Positions 17,786-26,719 of a stretch of 56,786 nt of DNA are shown here, in pieces. The stretch comes from Bacteroidales bacterium M5 (GTDB lineage Bacteria; Bacteroidota; Bacteroidia; Bacteroidales; Muribaculaceae). Each line of letters opens with the position of its first letter. Position 1 is the stretch's first letter. The position numbers and the translations under genes were made by a program. The stretch is taken from positions 1 to 56,786 of the forward strand of contig LUJP01000105.1 of assembly GCA_001689535.1 (NCBI GenBank). Reading direction: 5' to 3'. The notes beneath the pieces are model-generated. The model saw only the letters and a list, made by a program, of their open reading frames with translations. It did not search any database and had not been told where the DNA came from.

Positions 17786-19582
17786 TTACATTCTTTCAGG
17801 CACATTGATGCCGAGCAGTCCCAGCGCGGTCTTTACAGTGCGGGCGGTGGTGGCTGAAAGCGCCAGACGCAGCGACCGCACGGCCGGATCGGGCTCGCCG
17901 AGAATGGTGCAGTCGTGGTAGAACTGATTGTACTCTTTCACCAGATCGTAGGCAAAGTTGGCGATAAGCGCCGGGCTGTAGGTACGGCCTGCTTCGGAAA
18001 CGGTCGAGGGGAAATCGGCCAGACGCTGTATCAGGGCTATCTCGCGTTCGCCGGGCTTCACGGCTGAATAATCGGCTGTCGCCACACCGCTTTCGGCTGC
18101 CTTGCGGAGCACCGAACGGATTCGAGCGTAGGTGTACTGGATGAAAGGACCCGTGTTGCCGTTGAAATCTATGGATTCCTCGGGATTGAAGGTCATGTTC
18201 TTGCGGGGATCGACCTTAAGCAGGAAGTATTTGAGCGCTCCCATGCCCACGGTCTCGGCGATAGTGTCTACCTCCTCGGGGGTAGCGCCGTCGAGCTTCT
18301 TAATCTCTCCGCGCTCCTCAATCACCTTTTTGGCATCAGCCACCATGTCGGCCATGAGGTCGTCGGCGTCAACCACCGTACCCTCGCGGCTCTTCATGCG
18401 GCCGTTGGGCAGATTCACCATGCCGTAGGAAAAATGCACAAGATCTTTTCCCCACTTGAATCCGAGGCGGTCAAGCAGGATGGAGAGCACCTGGAAATGA
18501 TAGTTCTGCTCGTTGCCTACTACGTAGATCATCTTGTCGATGGGATAGTCGCGGTAGCGCAGTTTGGCGGTGCCTATATCCTGCGTCATATACACCGAAG
18601 TTCCGTCGGCACGGAGCAGGAGCTTGTTGTCGAGTCCGTCGGCAGTGAGGTCGGCCCACACTGATCCATCGTCGTGACGCTCCATTATACCCTCTTCCAG
18701 ACCTTTGAGCACCAACTCTTTGCCTTCCAGATAGGTGTCGCTTTCGTAATATATCTTGTCGAAGTCCACGCCCATGCGCTGATAAGTGGCGTCGAAGCCG
18801 GCGTAGACCCATTCGTTCATCTTCTGCCAGAGGCCGCGAACTTCGGGATCCTTTGCCTCCCACTTGCGGAGCATCTCGCGCGCCTCAAGTATAAGAGGAG
18901 CCTGGGCTTTGGCCTCGTCCTCGCTCAGACCCGATTCCATAAGTTCCTTCACCTGCTCGCGGTAATGCTTGTCGAAGAGCACATAGTAGTCGCCTATGAG
19001 ATGGTCGCCCTTCTTTCCGGCCGATTCCGGAGTGGCGCCTTCGCCCCACTTCTGCCAAGCGAGCATAGATTTGCATATATGGATGCCTCGGTCGTTGACA
19101 ATGTTGGTCTTGACCACGCGGTTACCGCACGCTGTCAGTATCTGCGAGAGGCTGTAGCCAAGCAGGATATTGCGGAGATGGCCCAGATGAAGGGGTTTGT
19201 TGGTATTGGGCGACGAGTATTCCACCATAGCCAGGGGCGACGCGTCGGTCACAGGGGTTATGCCCCACTTCTCGTCGGACGCGATATGTGAAAGTACCGA
19301 CGACCAGAACGAAGGCTCTATGACAATATTGAGGAATCCCTTTATCACGTTGAAACGGTCAACAGCCGGCTCGTTGTCCACAAGCCAGTTGCCAATCTCG
19401 GTTCCGACAGCCTCGGGCGATTTACGGGCGGCCTTCACCCACGGGAAAACAACAATAGTGAGGTTACCTTCGAATTCCTTCTTGGTGGTCTGAGGCTGAA
19501 TGGAGGCGGCATCTGCCTCCACGCCGTAAAGCTCCTTCACGGCCTTTGCCACAGCTTCTGCTATAATAGAATCTATTGACAT
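17786..19582 (-). CDS. argS: Arginyl-tRNA synthetase
   Basis: A 598-residue class I aminoacyl-tRNA synthetase that charges tRNA-Arg. It has the N-terminal Add-1-like domain (about 1-120), the HIGH-type motif in SSPNTNKPLHLGHLRN, a conserved MTQDIGTAKLRYRDY region, FSYGMVNLPNGRMKSREGT in place of a canonical KMSKS loop (typical for ArgRS), and a C-terminal DALR anticodon-binding domain (ALIANFAYDLVKEYNQFYHD) ending in LLGINVPERM. Its own promoter is well defined upstream. Confidence 0.97.
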   Translation of the reverse strand: MSIDSIIAEAVAKAVKELYGVEADAASIQPQTTKKEFEGNLTIVVFPWVKAARKSPEAVGTEIGNWLVDNEPAVDRFNVIKGFLNIVIEPSFWSSVLSHIASDEKWGITPVTDASPLAMVEYSSPNTNKPLHLGHLRNILLGYSLSQILTACGNRVVKTNIVNDRGIHICKSMLAWQKWGEGATPESAGKKGDHLIGDYYVLFDKHYREQVKELMESGLSEDEAKAQAPLILEAREMLRKWEAKDPEVRGLWQKMNEWVYAGFDATYQRMGVDFDKIYYESDTYLEGKELVLKGLEEGIMERHDDGSVWADLTADGLDNKLLLRADGTSVYMTQDIGTAKLRYRDYPIDKMIYVVGNEQNYHFQVLSILLDRLGFKWGKDLVHFSYGMVNLPNGRMKSREGTVVDADDLMADMVADAKKVIEERGEIKKLDGATPEEVDTIAETVGMGALKYFLLKVDPRKNMTFNPEESIDFNGNTGPFIQYTYARIRSVLRKAAESGVATADYSAVKPGEREIALIQRLADFPSTVSEAGRTYSPALIANFAYDLVKEYNQFYHDCTILGEPDPAVRSLRLALSATTARTVKTALGLLGINVPERM

Positions 19583-19639
19583 ATCGTGTTGTGTTTTATT
19601 TATTGCTTTTCATTGAACATTATGCGCCTTGACGCCCTG

Positions 19640-19670
19640 CAAAGTTACAATAAATCAGCCAATCCGCCAA
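19640..19670 (-). promoter_or_regulatory. argS promoter
   Basis: Read on the minus strand there is a -7 box TAACTTTG (19640-19647) with a TTG at 19668-19670, spaced by 20 bases: both parts of the Bacteroidetes consensus are present. The argS start codon is 57 bases downstream. Confidence 0.75.
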
Positions 19671-19680
19671 CCACACACCG

Positions 19681-20185
19681 TCCCTCTAATATTTAGAAAC
19701 GCAGAACCACGCAAGAACAGCAGAGCAATCCAGTGTTTTCGGGACGGCGGGGACGCCGACCCTCCCAGGTTGGTCATCGTGGAGCGTCGATATCCTTATC
19801 GACACCTGAGAAGTCACGGAAGGTCTATATCCTTATCATCGACGTGAAATAATCCAAGGCGTGAAGCGCAGGATGCGCGATTTCTGTATAACCGGCTGCG
19901 TCAGCTGCCGGAAATGCAGGGCTTCATCTACATCTTCGCGAGGCAAGCTTCGGATGAATGCGCGCCTCGCCGCTGCGTAAGCATGGGATGGCACGAGGCG
20001 CAGGATGCCCATGCTGGCGCGTTTATGCGGCATCGCCATTCCCAGGCTCGCCGCATTTACTCGGAAGACACCTATTCTGGCAGCTAACGCAGACGGTTTT
20101 ACAGAAACCGCTCCTCCGGAGCTCGGATAGCACATTTTTCTGCCGTTCCCGCGTGGTTCTGCGTCTCGAACTATAGGGGGAAGCG
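19681..20185. repeat. Nested imperfect inverted repeats (MITE-like or remnant)
   Basis: This argS-dapB gap has no gene but strong symmetry. Inner arms: 19881-19909 and 20079-20107 are inverted repeats with 26 of 29 matches. Outer arms: 19701-19712 (GCAGAACCACGC) and 20151-20162 are an exact 12-bp inverted match, with weaker similarity extending on both sides (about 19681-19723 and 20140-20185). GCATGGG / CCCATGC at 19981-19987 and 20007-20013 adds a further stem. The outer-to-inner gap is 157 bases on the left but 32 on the right; the surplus holds the dispersed repeat at 19733-19803. No transposase is present. I read it as an old palindromic element interrupted by a second repeat. Confidence 0.65.
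19733..19803 (-). repeat. Dispersed copy of the 84-bp tandem-repeat family
   Basis: The reverse complement here contains CGACGCTCCACGA, an 8-base insertion, then CTGGGAGGGTCGGCGTCC, CGCCGTCCC and AAAACACT, in the same order as the tandem array at 30959-31291. Beside it, GTCGATA-TCCT-TATCGAC (19786-19803) is a perfect hairpin at the position where the array units carry a different GC-rich hairpin. The shape is thus kept while the stem bases differ on both sides. Confidence 0.8.
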
Positions 20186-20191
20186 GCTTTT

Positions 20192-20222
20192 TTGATGATT
20201 CCGAGGATTTTCTGTAATTTTG
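20192..20222 (+). promoter_or_regulatory. dapB promoter
   Basis: A -33 TTG at 20192-20194 and a -7 box TAATTTTG at 20215-20222 are separated by 20 bases, matching both halves of the consensus. The dapB ATG is 15 bases further on, so the leader should be very short. Confidence 0.75.
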
Positions 20223-20236
20223 CCGAAACCAATTGA

Positions 20237-20980
20237 ATGAAAATGAAAATAGCATTGATAGGCTATGGCAAGATGGGCAAGACCATTGAACGGATAGCCC
20301 GCAGCCGTGGCCACGAGATAGTGAAGATAATTGACGTCGATAACCGTGCCGAGATGGACAGCGACGAGTTCCGCAGCGCCGACGTTGCAATCGAGTTCAC
20401 CGCCCCCTCCGCTGCCGAGGATAATTGCCGCCAGGCTCTCGCCCAGGGAGTGAAAGTGGTATCGGGAAGCACCGGCTGGGCCGACAGAATTCCCGAAATC
20501 AAAGATCTCTGCACCCCCGAGGCCGGAGGAACTTTCTTCTGGAGCTCCAACTATAGCCTGGGTGTAAACCTGTTTTTCGCCCTGAACACCTATCTCGCCC
20601 GGCTAATGGACGGACTACCGCAGTACACGCCGTTTCTTACTGAAACCCATCATATCCATAAGCTCGACCATCCCAGCGGCACCGCCATTAGTCTTGCCGA
20701 AGGCATAATAGACTCAAACAGCCGCATAGACCGCTGGAGCGAGAACCCCGACGGCGAGGGAAATCTGATTGTGAACCATATACGCCTGGGCGAGACTCCC
20801 GGAACGCATACCATCACCTGGGATTCTCCCGTTGACAGCATTTCCATTACTCACGAGGCAAAAAGCCGTGAGGGCTTCGCGCTCGGTGCGGTGATAGCCG
20901 CCGAATGGGTAGCCGGACAGAAAGGATTCCTGACCATGGACATGCTGATGAAACAACTTCTTGCCGACAGCACACGTTAA
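20237..20980 (+). CDS. dapB: 4-hydroxy-tetrahydrodipicolinate reductase DapB
   Basis: A 247-residue NAD(P)H-dependent reductase in lysine and diaminopimelate synthesis. It shows the nucleotide-binding IALIGYGKMGKTIERIA, the EFTAPSAAEDN loop, GSTGW, and the catalytic/substrate motif ETHHIHKLDHPSGTA, where His-His-x-x-Lys-x-Asp-x-Pro-Ser-Gly-Thr-Ala is diagnostic. It is slightly shorter than the E. coli enzyme (about 270), as usual in Bacteroidetes. It leads a + strand group with lepB (6-base gap) and a WbqC-family gene. Confidence 0.96.
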   Translation: MKMKIALIGYGKMGKTIERIARSRGHEIVKIIDVDNRAEMDSDEFRSADVAIEFTAPSAAEDNCRQALAQGVKVVSGSTGWADRIPEIKDLCTPEAGGTFFWSSNYSLGVNLFFALNTYLARLMDGLPQYTPFLTETHHIHKLDHPSGTAISLAEGIIDSNSRIDRWSENPDGEGNLIVNHIRLGETPGTHTITWDSPVDSISITHEAKSREGFALGAVIAAEWVAGQKGFLTMDMLMKQLLADSTR

Positions 20981-20986
20981 GAAAAT

Positions 20987-22438
20987 ATGAAAGAAAACAA
21001 TTATACCCCGGTGCTTGCCGACTTCATGGCCCGGGTGCGCAAAGTTAAGAAAACACGCTGGGTGCGGTTCCTTGTAGTCAGCGCCATATTCGTGGGCTGG
21101 GTGGCTTGGCTCGGAAGCTGGTGGGTGTTGATTTTCCTGCCGCTCCTGTTTGACATCTACATCACCGGCTACATACCCTTCACATGGTGGAAACGCAGCA
21201 AGAACGCCGCCGTGCGCACCGTTATGAGCTGGGTCGACGCGATAATCTACGCCCTGATTCTTGTGTATTTCGTGTTCACTTTCATAGGACAGAATTACGA
21301 GATTCCCTCCTCGTCGCTTGAAAAATCGCTGCTGGTGGGCGACTACCTGATGGTCAACAAGATGGCCTACGGTCCACGCGTGCCCATGACTCCCGTGCAT
21401 TTTCCTCTTGTGCAGAACACTTTCCCCATAATCAACACCAAGAGCTATCTGGATTCCCCGCAGTGGGACTACAAACGCCTCAAAGGTTTCGGCCAGGTCA
21501 AGACCGGCGATATCGTGGTGTTCAACTTCCCGGCCGGCGATACCGTGGCGCTGAAAGTGCAGAATCCCGACTATTACACTCTGGTGAAAATGTTTGGTCG
21601 CAACGCCATTAACATGAACAAGGAGCAGTTCGGCGAAGTGATATACCGCCCGGTCGACCGTCGCGAAAACTACGTGAAGCGTGCCGTGGGTCTTCCCGGC
21701 GAGCGCATAAAGATTGTCAACGGCGAGATCTACATCAACGGCGAGAAGCAGCCCATGCCTGCCGACGCACAGTTTGCCTACTATTACCAGACCCCGTCAC
21801 ACCTCACCGAGCAGCAGTGGGAAGAATTCGGTATCGCTGTCGACGACCGTGTGGAGGTGCCGGTAAGCGAATCCGAAATTCCGGGCATCCGCGCCCTCGG
21901 CTTCAAGGTTAACCCCGACGGAACGGTTCCGCCGATCTATCTCTCACCACTCACGGCAGCAATGGTAGAGAAGATGGAAGCATCACCTGCGGTCATCAAA
22001 CTCATGAAGCAGCCTGCACCGCAGGGCGAGATGCTTTTCCCCGAAGAAGCCTCGAAAAACTGGACACGCTCCGACTACGGCGAGCTGTGGATTCCCAAAA
22101 AGAACACCGCAATACGCCTCACTCCTGCCACATGGGACATATACAACCGCTGCATTCGCAACTATGAGGGCCACCATGACGCTTATCTGGGAGAGGACGG
22201 TAAAGTATACATCGACGGAAAGCCGCAGGATTACTACACCTTCCGGATGGACTACTATTTCATGATGGGCGATAACCGCGACAACTCCCTCGATTCGCGC
22301 TACTGGGGTTTCGTACCCGAAGACCACATAGTTGGCAAACCCATGAGAGTGCTCATGTCGTTTGACAAGGACAAGGGCCTTTTCAACGGAAAGATACGCT
22401 GGGACCGCATACTCAAGGATGCCAATGGCGGATTCTGA
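20987..22438 (+). CDS. lepB: Signal peptidase I
   Basis: A 483-residue membrane protease that removes signal peptides from exported proteins. N-terminal transmembrane helices (about 25-60 and 80-105) precede the catalytic Ser region NYEIPSSSLEKSLLVGDYLMVNK; the Lys of the Ser-Lys dyad is in YVKRAVGLPGERIKI; the third signature is MMGDNRDNSLDSRYWGFVPE. It is much longer than E. coli LepB (about 324) because of an insertion of roughly 150 residues between the Lys and third-signature boxes, a Bacteroidetes trait. A WbqC-family start codon lies inside its last codons. Confidence 0.95.
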   Translation: MKENNYTPVLADFMARVRKVKKTRWVRFLVVSAIFVGWVAWLGSWWVLIFLPLLFDIYITGYIPFTWWKRSKNAAVRTVMSWVDAIIYALILVYFVFTFIGQNYEIPSSSLEKSLLVGDYLMVNKMAYGPRVPMTPVHFPLVQNTFPIINTKSYLDSPQWDYKRLKGFGQVKTGDIVVFNFPAGDTVALKVQNPDYYTLVKMFGRNAINMNKEQFGEVIYRPVDRRENYVKRAVGLPGERIKIVNGEIYINGEKQPMPADAQFAYYYQTPSHLTEQQWEEFGIAVDDRVEVPVSESEIPGIRALGFKVNPDGTVPPIYLSPLTAAMVEKMEASPAVIKLMKQPAPQGEMLFPEEASKNWTRSDYGELWIPKKNTAIRLTPATWDIYNRCIRNYEGHHDAYLGEDGKVYIDGKPQDYYTFRMDYYFMMGDNRDNSLDSRYWGFVPEDHIVGKPMRVLMSFDKDKGLFNGKIRWDRILKDANGGF

Positions 22439-23069
22439 CTTCTCGGCCGGAAGGCTTGTACTCCCCCCGCGCTATCTCGGGTCGGTTGATTATTATGCGG
22501 CTATCGTAGCCGCCGGAGGAGGTGTAACCGCTACCGGATGGCGTTTCGACAAGCGCCGGAAAGCCACGCACCGCTGCGTGATTGCTGATACACGCGGCCC
22601 CCTTACCCTCACGGTGCCTATTATGAAGCCCGTGAGCCTAACCGGCGCCCGGTGGAACGACATAATCGTCTCTGACCATAACCACTGGTGGAATCTTCAC
22701 ATCACCGCCATGCGCTCGGCCTACGGGCGCACGCCTTTCTATGAGTTCTATGAAGACGATTTCATGGCGATAATCAATTCCTCAGCCGCCGGCCGACGCC
22801 TTACCGACCTTGACCTGGAGCTTGACGCGCTTCTGCGCCGTCTTATGGGCATAGGAGAATATCCTGTAACGGAATATGACGGCATAGAAACAGCCGCCCC
22901 CGCCGACGATCGGGAAGCGGCCGTGGTGAAGTATTATCAGATAAGGAGCGCCGAACTAGGTTTTCTGCCGCATCTGAGCGCGGTAGACCTCCTCTTCAAC
23001 ATGGGCCCCGAAAGCGCCATTGTGCTGCGCGAAATGGCCGCAGGAACATCATTCCTGCACACCTCCTGA
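22425..23069 (+). CDS. WbqC family protein
   Basis: A protein of about 214 residues of the WbqC family, first noted in LPS biosynthesis loci, with no proven chemistry that I know of. Recognisable parts are LPPRYLGSVDYYAAIV at the start, RCVIADTRGPLTLTVPI, WNDIIVSDHNHWWNLHITAMRSAYGRTPFYEFYED, and FLPHLSAVDLLFNMGPES. I choose the ATG at 22425 (MADSDFSAG); one at 22419 adds two residues. Both start inside lepB, implying translational coupling. Confidence 0.85.
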   Translation: MADSDFSAGRLVLPPRYLGSVDYYAAIVAAGGGVTATGWRFDKRRKATHRCVIADTRGPLTLTVPIMKPVSLTGARWNDIIVSDHNHWWNLHITAMRSAYGRTPFYEFYEDDFMAIINSSAAGRRLTDLDLELDALLRRLMGIGEYPVTEYDGIETAAPADDREAAVVKYYQIRSAELGFLPHLSAVDLLFNMGPESAIVLREMAAGTSFLHTS

Positions 23070-23079
23070 CAGGCATCTC

Positions 23080-23607
23080 TTACATCATGCCGAGGGCGCG
23101 GAGCTCCTCCAGTATATCGTGGCGCGTGAGACGGCGGCGGCGCTTCAGCGTGTCAGCGAAATCATGACACACACTCCCTATGCCGGTGTGGTTGAACACA
23201 CGCGTGAGATAAGTGTAGTTTTTATCAAACAGACGTCCTGACTCATCCTCGTCGAGCGAGCAGCTCTCGTTGCCCTGCTCTATGGAGAGGCGGCGCAGAC
23301 GCTCCCTGACGGCCGGTGAAAGCGGCTTGCGGTCGCGCACTATCGAGCGGCACATCACATTGGCAAGCGACATGGCCAGTGTAAGATTATAATTCTGAAG
23401 AATGCGGTTCCACACCGATTTAGCCGAAAGAGCCGGCGAGCCGGTGAAGTAAAAATCATCTGTCATTTCAAGCATAGAGCCCGGATCGGCATCCAGATCC
23501 ACGGCCGCGAGATACCTCTCGCCGTCAAACACCACTACCGCCACTGCCATTCCGGTAGCGCCATAGCATTTGTCGTCTTCGTTTTTATATCCTAATGTTT
23601 CTTCCAT
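23080..23607 (-). CDS. Unknown protein, 175 aa
   Basis: I do not recognise this family. It has no signal peptide or membrane helix. The N-terminal half reads as mixed alpha/beta (AVAVVVFDGERYLAAVDLDAD), the C-terminal half is helical and basic (RDRKPLSPAVRERLRRLSIEQG; DFADTLKRRRRLTRHDILEELRALG). It converges with the WbqC-family gene, ending 10 bases from its stop, and lies downstream of the PorZ-like gene on the same strand only in the sense of direction; the 78-base gap between them contains no clear promoter box. Confidence 0.65.
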   Translation of the reverse strand: MEETLGYKNEDDKCYGATGMAVAVVVFDGERYLAAVDLDADPGSMLEMTDDFYFTGSPALSAKSVWNRILQNYNLTLAMSLANVMCRSIVRDRKPLSPAVRERLRRLSIEQGNESCSLDEDESGRLFDKNYTYLTRVFNHTGIGSVCHDFADTLKRRRRLTRHDILEELRALGMM

Positions 23608-23685
23608 CTCTCAGTATTTAGAGCTTATTCTTAAAACAAACATTTATATTAACGGGTTTAGTCTGCTCCCGGAGGAAACCGACTC

Positions 23686-26094
23686 TCAATTTATCACCAC
23701 TATTTTTCCCAAAGCCGCATCGCCCGCAGTGGAGGCCATGACATAATACACTCCGGCGGGAGGACGGCGCGAAGCCATGTTCCACACGAATGTGCCTCCC
23801 TCGGCGCGTCCGCGCGCCACCACCGCGCCCGATACCGACACAATCTTCACCAGAGCACCGTCGGTAAGACCGTCGATATGCACTATTCCCTGCGACTCCG
23901 GCTTTACCGGATTGGGATATATCTTCAACTCCGTAAGCTCACCGCTGTCCGGAGCCGTGTCCGATTCAAAACGCACCAGTCCCCGTGGTGTGCCTATATA
24001 AATATTGCGTCCCGACGGATCGGCAAACACGCAGTTCGCCGCCATAGCAGGCAGCGGGGAATTGTCGGGCGTGAAATGCTCAAGCACGGCGCTTCCGTCG
24101 GCCGACACCACATAAATGCCGCTGTTTTCCGTGGCTATCCATTTACGCCTGGCAGCATCCACACTCATGTCATTTATCACCTCGTCGGCCAGAAGATAGT
24201 CGGCCAGACCTGAGCCGTCGTCGCGCGGCACTTTCAGATGTCTTGCCGTAACCTCCTTTTCCACGGCAGCGGCCGGATTTTCTATACGGTAAATACCGTT
24301 TTCAAGGGTTCCGAGCCACACAGAACCGTCGGTATCCTCCATTATGGCGCTTACCACACAGTCAGAAAGCAGTCGCCCGTCCTGGTCGGTTATGCAGTCG
24401 TAAAGCCTGAAACGGTCATCGGTGATATCATCAGGCGTTCCTGCGGTGTGACAGGCAAGGAGTATCTGCGATTTGAGTTTATCGGTGATAAACACCATAG
24501 GTGAGCGGCGGCACACGAGAATCTTCGAGTCCATATCACCCAGATAACCCTCGGCGGCGGGAACAATCCAGTCGGATACTTTCACCTCCTCCGGATCCAG
24601 AAACGTCTTTTCCTTAGGAAGCACCATAAGGGCCTGGTCGGTATAGTTGTCGTGATTGCTCACCACCCACAGATTGCCACCTTTGTCAAATGCAAGGGAA
24701 TAGACTATCCATCCCCATACGGGCTTCAGCGGAGAGTTGGACGAGGTATATCGCCCCGCAAACTTTCCCGAGCGGGTCATATACAGTCCGTCATTTCCCG
24801 TGCCGATAAACACAATGGAAGTATCAGCAGGATTCTCGGCTATAGAGGTCACGGCAAACGGATACGATCCGTAGGATTGCTGCAGACCGGCCGTCATATC
24901 GCAAGCGGCATATACGGGATATGGGGTAACATCCTTTATCCGGTCGGTTTCAATATCAATGCAGGCGGCTTTACCGGGGATATCGTAACCGTTGTAACCT
25001 TCAGGGAAGCCGAAACGAAAAGATGTCGGCCCATGGTTTATGGCATACAGACGCTTGCCGTCGGCCGACGGTGTGAGATAGCATACCTCGTCCACCGACA
25101 TCTCTGACGGACGGAAACGCTCTTTCACCATTCTTACCGTACCATTATCATTCACACTGTAGCCTGCAAGACCGTGACTCGAAAGCGCCCAGAGGGTATC
25201 ATCCGACGGCCGAATTCCAAGCATATCGCCCTTTATTTCCGCCGGCAGCATACACATGGTGTCTTCCCTACCCGAAGCAGAATTGAAGCGATACAGCCTC
25301 TCTGAATCGCAATAAAACAGTTCCTCGCCATCGGCAATCCACTGTTTTATTCCCGGGGAGGAAACGGCTGTCAGCTCACCGGCGGCAAGTGCGTCAGGAT
25401 TTATCCGGGCTATCCGCAGACAGTCGCCCATCACCATCAGGGAATCCCCTCCGGCATAGCGCAGTTTCGCGTTGCCCACCGGAATGAGCGCGCGGGTGAA
25501 CGAAAGGCGGTCTATACGGCCGTCTTCCGGAATGACCCGCAGAGTATCACCTGCAGCCATAAACAGATTGCCGTCCATCAGCGCCACTCCACTCACATTG
25601 CATCCGTAATTGCCGTATTTCACCACCCGGCCACGTGCGGTGTCAACCTTCACTATTCCGAAGTCGGTAGCCAGCAACATCTCCTTGCCTCTGAATGCAG
25701 CATCATTGAACGTAAAAGGTCCGGGAAGCTGCGAGTCGGCTATATCAGGCACATACTTCACCTTTCCGTCAGAAGCCATCAGGTCTATGCCGCCGTTTTT
25801 ATAGCATACGGCAAGACACTTCTCCGACGGATTATAAAAAATCCGGGAGATATCATGGCCGTGAAGCCCGCTTGTGGCGGTAAAGGACACTGTCTCTTCC
25901 TTCCCTGTATCGTAACCGAACAGAGATCCTCCCGAAAGGATATACACCATCCGGTCCGTGGCTACCACCTGCTGCGGAGGGGTGGCAAATGCCTCATATA
26001 CTTTCCAGCTGCCTGTCACTCCTCCCGCGGCAGATGCCCGGAAAGAGCCGCACAGGGCCATTGCCGCCGCGATTGCGGCGGCGCATAGCTTCAT
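23686..26094 (-). CDS. PorZ-like beta-propeller protein with T9SS-type C-terminal domain
   Basis: About 802 residues. I start at the ATG giving MKLCAAAIAAAMALCGSFRASA, a good signal peptide; ten more residues are possible from 26124. The N terminus (WKVYEAF...VVATDRMVYILSGGSLFGYD...ISRIFYNPSEKCLAVCYKNGGIDLM) matches the PorZ N-terminal propeller pattern, followed by further propeller blades (GSVWLGTLENGIYRI, IYIGTPRGLVRF). The last 80 residues (LKIYPNPVKPE...GGTFVWNMASRRPPAGVYYVMA) form a type A sorting-like domain. In Porphyromonas gingivalis PorZ helps attach T9SS cargo to A-LPS. No other T9SS gene is in this window, so a true PorZ role is unproven. Confidence 0.75.
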   Translation of the reverse strand: MKLCAAAIAAAMALCGSFRASAAGGVTGSWKVYEAFATPPQQVVATDRMVYILSGGSLFGYDTGKEETVSFTATSGLHGHDISRIFYNPSEKCLAVCYKNGGIDLMASDGKVKYVPDIADSQLPGPFTFNDAAFRGKEMLLATDFGIVKVDTARGRVVKYGNYGCNVSGVALMDGNLFMAAGDTLRVIPEDGRIDRLSFTRALIPVGNAKLRYAGGDSLMVMGDCLRIARINPDALAAGELTAVSSPGIKQWIADGEELFYCDSERLYRFNSASGREDTMCMLPAEIKGDMLGIRPSDDTLWALSSHGLAGYSVNDNGTVRMVKERFRPSEMSVDEVCYLTPSADGKRLYAINHGPTSFRFGFPEGYNGYDIPGKAACIDIETDRIKDVTPYPVYAACDMTAGLQQSYGSYPFAVTSIAENPADTSIVFIGTGNDGLYMTRSGKFAGRYTSSNSPLKPVWGWIVYSLAFDKGGNLWVVSNHDNYTDQALMVLPKEKTFLDPEEVKVSDWIVPAAEGYLGDMDSKILVCRRSPMVFITDKLKSQILLACHTAGTPDDITDDRFRLYDCITDQDGRLLSDCVVSAIMEDTDGSVWLGTLENGIYRIENPAAAVEKEVTARHLKVPRDDGSGLADYLLADEVINDMSVDAARRKWIATENSGIYVVSADGSAVLEHFTPDNSPLPAMAANCVFADPSGRNIYIGTPRGLVRFESDTAPDSGELTELKIYPNPVKPESQGIVHIDGLTDGALVKIVSVSGAVVARGRAEGGTFVWNMASRRPPAGVYYVMASTAGDAALGKIVVIN

Positions 26095-26131
26095 TATATG
26101 CTTACCGGCAACAGCAGCTGACATATATCTC

Positions 26132-26716
26132 TCACTTTCTCGCGAGAAACTCCATGAGTTTGCGGGTGGCGCGGCCGCGGTGGCTTATGGCGTTTTTCTC
26201 CTCGGCCGTCATCTCGCTGAATGTGCGCCCGCTATTCTCGGGAACGAACACGGGATCATAACCGAAGCCTCCGCATCCCGAAGGCTCCCGGGCTATGGTT
26301 CCGTCCACTCTCCCCTCGAATATATGCTCCTCGCCGCCCATCACCAGAGCGATCACGGTCGAGAAGTGCGCGTTACGGTTATCCTTGTCGGCCATGCGCT
26401 CAAGCAGGAGATTCATATTGGCTGCGGAATCATGGCCGGGCCCGGCATAACGCGCCGAGTAGACGCCCGGAGCGCCGTCGAGGGCATCGACCATCAGACC
26501 CGTATCGTCGGCAAAACAGTCGTAACCGTATCGTTCCTTCACCCACCGTGCTTTTATCAGGGCATTGCCTTCGAGAGTGTCGGCGGTTTCGGGTATGTCG
26601 TCGTGGCAGCCTATTTCGGCAAGCGACATAATATTCCATTCTTCGCCGGCAATCCCGCGCAGCTCCCCGAGCTTATGGGCGTTATTTGTGGCAAACACTA
26701 TAGTGCGCTTTTCCAT
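26132..26716 (-). CDS. rdgB: XTP/dITP diphosphatase (RdgB/HAM1)
   Basis: A 194-residue Ham1-family pyrophosphatase that hydrolyses non-canonical purine nucleotides (dITP, XTP) to keep them out of DNA. Diagnostic motifs are VFATNNAHKLGELR at the start, CFADDTGLMVDALDGAPGVYSARY (the substrate- and metal-binding acidic motif) and GCGGFGYDPVFVPE with the C-terminal ISHRGRATRKLMEFL. It starts 3 bases downstream of the leuS stop, so the two genes are probably one transcript. Confidence 0.96.
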   Translation of the reverse strand: MEKRTIVFATNNAHKLGELRGIAGEEWNIMSLAEIGCHDDIPETADTLEGNALIKARWVKERYGYDCFADDTGLMVDALDGAPGVYSARYAGPGHDSAANMNLLLERMADKDNRNAHFSTVIALVMGGEEHIFEGRVDGTIAREPSGCGGFGYDPVFVPENSGRTFSEMTAEEKNAISHRGRATRKLMEFLARK

Positions 26717-26719
26717 CTC

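Noticed and set aside
19836..20390. A 184-codon minus-strand frame in the argS-dapB gap
   Set aside because: Runs through inverted repeats and into dapB; rich in Arg, Cys and Ser without a motif.
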